Shown here piece by piece: positions 61,670-64,000 of a stretch of 64,000 nt of DNA. The stretch's first letter is position 1. Every line of letters starts with the position of its first letter. The translations under genes and the position numbers were made by a program. The stretch is from CAYVQA01 sp045119035 (GTDB lineage Bacteria; Bacillota_I; Bacilli_A; ML615J-28; CAG-313), in assembly GCA_045119035.1 (NCBI GenBank), contig JBGVCU010000037.1:1-64000 (forward strand), in the 5' to 3' direction. The notes below the pieces were generated by a model, which was not told the origin of the DNA, ran no database searches, and saw only the letters and a list, made by a program, of their open reading frames with translations.

Positions 61670-63379
61670 ATGAATCAAGAAATATTAACAAAAATAAATT
61701 TATGGAAAAATGAACCATCTTTAGATGATGAGCTAAGATGCGAACTTGATAGTTTAGATGATGCTTCTTTATATGATGCATTTTATAAAGATATTGAGTT
61801 TGGTACTGGTGGTCTTCGTGGTATTCTTGGAGTTGGTTCAAACAGAATGAATAAATATATTATTGCTAAAGCTACAAAAGGATTTGTTGATTACTTATTA
61901 TCAAGATATCCTAATTGCCAAAATCAAGGTGTTGTTATTTCTTATGATTGTCGTCATAAATCACAAGATTTTGCAAAAATGGCTTCAAGTATTATTGCTG
62001 CAACTGGTACAAAAGTATATATGTTTAGTGCCTTACGTCCTACTCCAGAGTTAAGTTTTGCTGTAAGACATTTAAATTGTTGTGGTGGTATTATGATTAC
62101 TGCAAGTCATAATCCTTCTGTATATAATGGTTACAAAGTGTATGATCACTTAGGATGTCAATTAATTCCTGAAGAAGCTGATAAAGTAATTAATTTAATC
62201 AATAATATTGAAGATATATTCTCAATTAAAGGAATTGATTTTGAAGAAGGAGTTAAAAAAGGTTTAATTAATGTAATTGATAATGAAGTAGATGAAGCTT
62301 TCCTAAATGCATGCAGAAAAGTACAAGTACAAAAATTATCAAATGAAGTAAAACAAGATTTAAAAATTGTATTAACTCCACTTCATGGAACTGCATCAGT
62401 TTCACTTCCTACTTTATTAAAAACTGAAGGATACAATATCGAAGTTGTTGAAGAACAAATGGTAGCTGATCCTAACTTCTCAACAGTACCTTCTCCAAAT
62501 CCGGAAAATAAATCAGCTTTTGAATATGCTGAAAAATTAGGTCATAAAGTAAATGCAGATTTATTAATTGCAACTGACCCAGATGCAGATAGAATGGGAA
62601 TAGCTGTCTTATTAAAAGATGGTACTTATAAATATTTAACTGGTAACCAAACAGGTGCTATTCTTATTGATTACTTAGCTAAATATCGTAATATTAATAA
62701 AAAAGGTGTTGTATTAAACACTATTGTTACATCAAATTCTGGTAAAGCTATTTGTGATTATCATAATTTAGAATTAGTTCAAACTTTAACTGGTTTTAAA
62801 TTTATTGGTGAGCAAATGAGTTATTTAGAAAATAGTGATGAAAAAGAATTTTTCTTTGGTTATGAAGAAAGTTATGGATATGTTGCTATTGATACTGTAA
62901 GAGATAAAGATTCACTTCAATCAACATTGCTTCTTTCTGAAGTTGCAGCATATTATAAGAGTGTTGGAAAAACACTTGTAGATGTATTAAACGATATCTA
63001 TTCAGAAATCGGATATTATGAAGAAGATTTAATGAACATTTATATGGAAGGTGAATCAGGTTCTAAAAAAATTGAACAAATTGTTAGATACTTCCAAAAG
63101 AATCATTTAGAAGAGATTGCGAATAAAAAAGTTTCTATTATTGAAGACTATGATTTAAGTTTAAGATATACTTCTAGTAAAAAAGAAGCTATTTCTTTAC
63201 CTAAATCATTAGTAATTAAATATATCTTTGATGATGGTGGATGGTTTGTATTTAGACCATCAGGAACTGAACCTAAATTAAAAATATATATTTCACTAAA
63301 AGGAAATACTAAAGAGGATGCAAGAAACGCTGTACAAGAATTAAAAGCAGCATTAAACAAAATTATTGAAATTATTTAG
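61670..63379 (+). CDS. pgcA: Phosphoglucomutase/phosphomannomutase (PgcA type)
   Basis: A 569-residue alpha-D-phosphohexomutase that interconverts glucose 1- and 6-phosphate. The phosphoserine is in TASHNP (Ser146), the metal loop is DPDADR near 303-308, the sugar-binding GYEESYGY follows, and the phosphate-binding RPSGTEPKLKIYI is near the C-terminus. GTGGLRG near 45-51 is also conserved. In Bacilli it feeds lipid-anchor and UDP-glucose synthesis. It sits between a ROK kinase and pgi. Confidence 0.95.
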   Translation: MNQEILTKINLWKNEPSLDDELRCELDSLDDASLYDAFYKDIEFGTGGLRGILGVGSNRMNKYIIAKATKGFVDYLLSRYPNCQNQGVVISYDCRHKSQDFAKMASSIIAATGTKVYMFSALRPTPELSFAVRHLNCCGGIMITASHNPSVYNGYKVYDHLGCQLIPEEADKVINLINNIEDIFSIKGIDFEEGVKKGLINVIDNEVDEAFLNACRKVQVQKLSNEVKQDLKIVLTPLHGTASVSLPTLLKTEGYNIEVVEEQMVADPNFSTVPSPNPENKSAFEYAEKLGHKVNADLLIATDPDADRMGIAVLLKDGTYKYLTGNQTGAILIDYLAKYRNINKKGVVLNTIVTSNSGKAICDYHNLELVQTLTGFKFIGEQMSYLENSDEKEFFFGYEESYGYVAIDTVRDKDSLQSTLLLSEVAAYYKSVGKTLVDVLNDIYSEIGYYEEDLMNIYMEGESGSKKIEQIVRYFQKNHLEEIANKKVSIIEDYDLSLRYTSSKKEAISLPKSLVIKYIFDDGGWFVFRPSGTEPKLKIYISLKGNTKEDARNAVQELKAALNKIIEII

Positions 63380-63387
63380 AGGTCAAC

Positions 63388-64000
63388 ATGAGTAAAATCA
63401 CATTAAATTATAAAAATGTATTATCACATATTAGTGAAGAATCAATTAAACAAAATACATTAAATGTATTAGAAGCTAAAAATACATTAATCAATAAATC
63501 TGGACTTGGAAATGATTTTTTAGGATGGTTAAGATATCCTGAAAATTATGACAAAGAAGAATTTTCAAGAATTATTGCAGCTTCTGAAAAAATTAAAAAA
63601 GATAGCGATGTATTAGTTGTAATCGGTATTGGTGGATCATATCTTGGAGCACTTGCTGTTTTAGAAGTTTTAAAAAGTTATTTTCCAACTAATAAAGGTT
63701 TAGAAGTAATTTTTGTTGGACATACATTATCACCAACATATACACAAGATTTACTTGATTATGTAAAAGATAAAGATTTCTCAATTAACGTTATTTCAAA
63801 ATCAGGTACTACTACTGAACCTGCAATAGCATTTAGATTATTTAAAGAACTTTTAACTGAAAAATATGGTGAAGGTGCAAAAGATAGAATCTATGCTACA
63901 ACAGATGCTAAAAAAGGAGCTCTTAGAACTCTAGCAAATAACCAAGGATATGAAACATTTATTGTTCCAGATGATGTTGGAGGAAGATATTCTGTATTTA
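63388..64000 (+). CDS. pgi: Glucose-6-phosphate isomerase (partial, 3' end cut by window)
   Basis: The ATG at 63388 follows an AGAGGTC site and the frame is open to the window edge, giving about 204 of roughly 450 residues. Recognisable features are VIGIGGSYLGALAVLE, the SKSGTTTEPAIAFR sugar-phosphate site, and the DDVGGRYSVF segment at the break. It converts glucose 6-phosphate to fructose 6-phosphate. It is 8 bases after phosphoglucomutase, so the two are probably one operon with the ROK kinase. Confidence 0.95.
   Translation, partial: MSKITLNYKNVLSHISEESIKQNTLNVLEAKNTLINKSGLGNDFLGWLRYPENYDKEEFSRIIAASEKIKKDSDVLVVIGIGGSYLGALAVLEVLKSYFPTNKGLEVIFVGHTLSPTYTQDLLDYVKDKDFSINVISKSGTTTEPAIAFRLFKELLTEKYGEGAKDRIYATTDAKKGALRTLANNQGYETFIVPDDVGGRYSVF

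Noticed and set aside
1..64000. Mycoplasma-type code with TGA as Trp
   Set aside because: Recognisable proteins contain no in-frame TGA, Trp is TGG, and one gene ends in TGA.
1..64000. rRNA or tRNA genes
   Set aside because: No conserved TTCGANNC arm or rRNA core sequence was seen in any intergenic gap.

Overview
The window is a strongly AT-rich bacterial chromosome segment that reads as ordinary core genome of an endospore-forming member of the Bacilli (Bacillota). Support for Bacilli: the rimP-nusA-ylxR-ylxQ-infB-rbfA cluster, rpsP-khpA...rimM-trmD...rplS, the ytxK-ackA pair, RNase J, B. subtilis-type DnaE, YidD, CvfB and NatAB-like genes. Support for sporulation: an alpha/beta SASP, a GerE homologue, a YjcZ-type mini-protein, YlbD and YlbE homologues, a GerW/YtfJ homologue, and four sites that fit the mother-cell pattern AC-N16-(C)ATAnnnTA. 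No in-frame TGA is read as Trp, and TGA is used once as a stop (43673-43675), so the standard bacterial code applies. I cannot name the genus. A secreted pectate lyase and a fermentative acetate kinase would suit a gut or plant-debris anaerobe, which is inference.

Layout. 1-4.4 kb: exonuclease III, a nuclease-like unknown, a TSCPD protein, then cysteine desulfurase and ThiI (tRNA thiolation). 4.4-9.9 kb: SASP, a membrane protein, an SpoU-family rRNA methyltransferase, an acyltransferase with a DUF6320-type membrane partner, and a TGS-domain nucleoside kinase. 10-15 kb: the nusA-infB operon behind a hairpin leader. 15-18 kb: uvrC, gerE and a KapD-like exonuclease. 18-19.5 kb: an AAA ATPase/DUF4143 gene preceded by four units of an exact 33-bp periodic repeat. 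19.5-24.3 kb: RNase J, a HAD phosphatase, peptide deformylase and a cluster of small spore genes. 24.3-32.3 kb: the ribosomal rpsP-to-rplS region, interrupted by a P1B metal ATPase, a large repetitive coiled-coil membrane protein and an antisense cvfB.

32.3-39.2 kb: NatAB-like exporter, a CofE-family ligase, pyridoxamine kinase, and an amino-acid ABC transporter behind an unidentified structured leader ending in a terminator. 39.3-42 kb: lipoprotein pectate lyase. 42.1-46.4 kb: a tightly overlapping chain (threonine aldolase, GNAT, metallophosphoesterase, psuG, membrane protein). 46.4-48.3 kb: GDPD-like protein without catalytic residues, yidD, then a small membrane protein with gerW. 48.4-53.5 kb: two flavoproteins, ytxK and ackA. 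53.6-57.7 kb: two large related cell-surface proteins of unknown function. 57.8-64 kb: dnaE, a ROK protein, phosphoglucomutase and the start of pgi, a sugar-phosphate block running off the window.

I see no rRNA, tRNA, prophage, insertion sequence or CRISPR array. No gene-free stretch exceeds about 300 bases. The items that most deserve follow-up are the back-to-back mother-cell promoters at 23.6 kb, the 33-bp repeats before the DUF4143 ATPase, the leader at 36.6 kb, the 72-residue repeat protein at 29-30.7 kb and the surface-protein pair at 53.6-57.7 kb. Several starts were moved downstream from the longest open frame because the upstream in-frame GTG, TTG or ATG lies at or within the Shine-Dalgarno sequence or lacks one.
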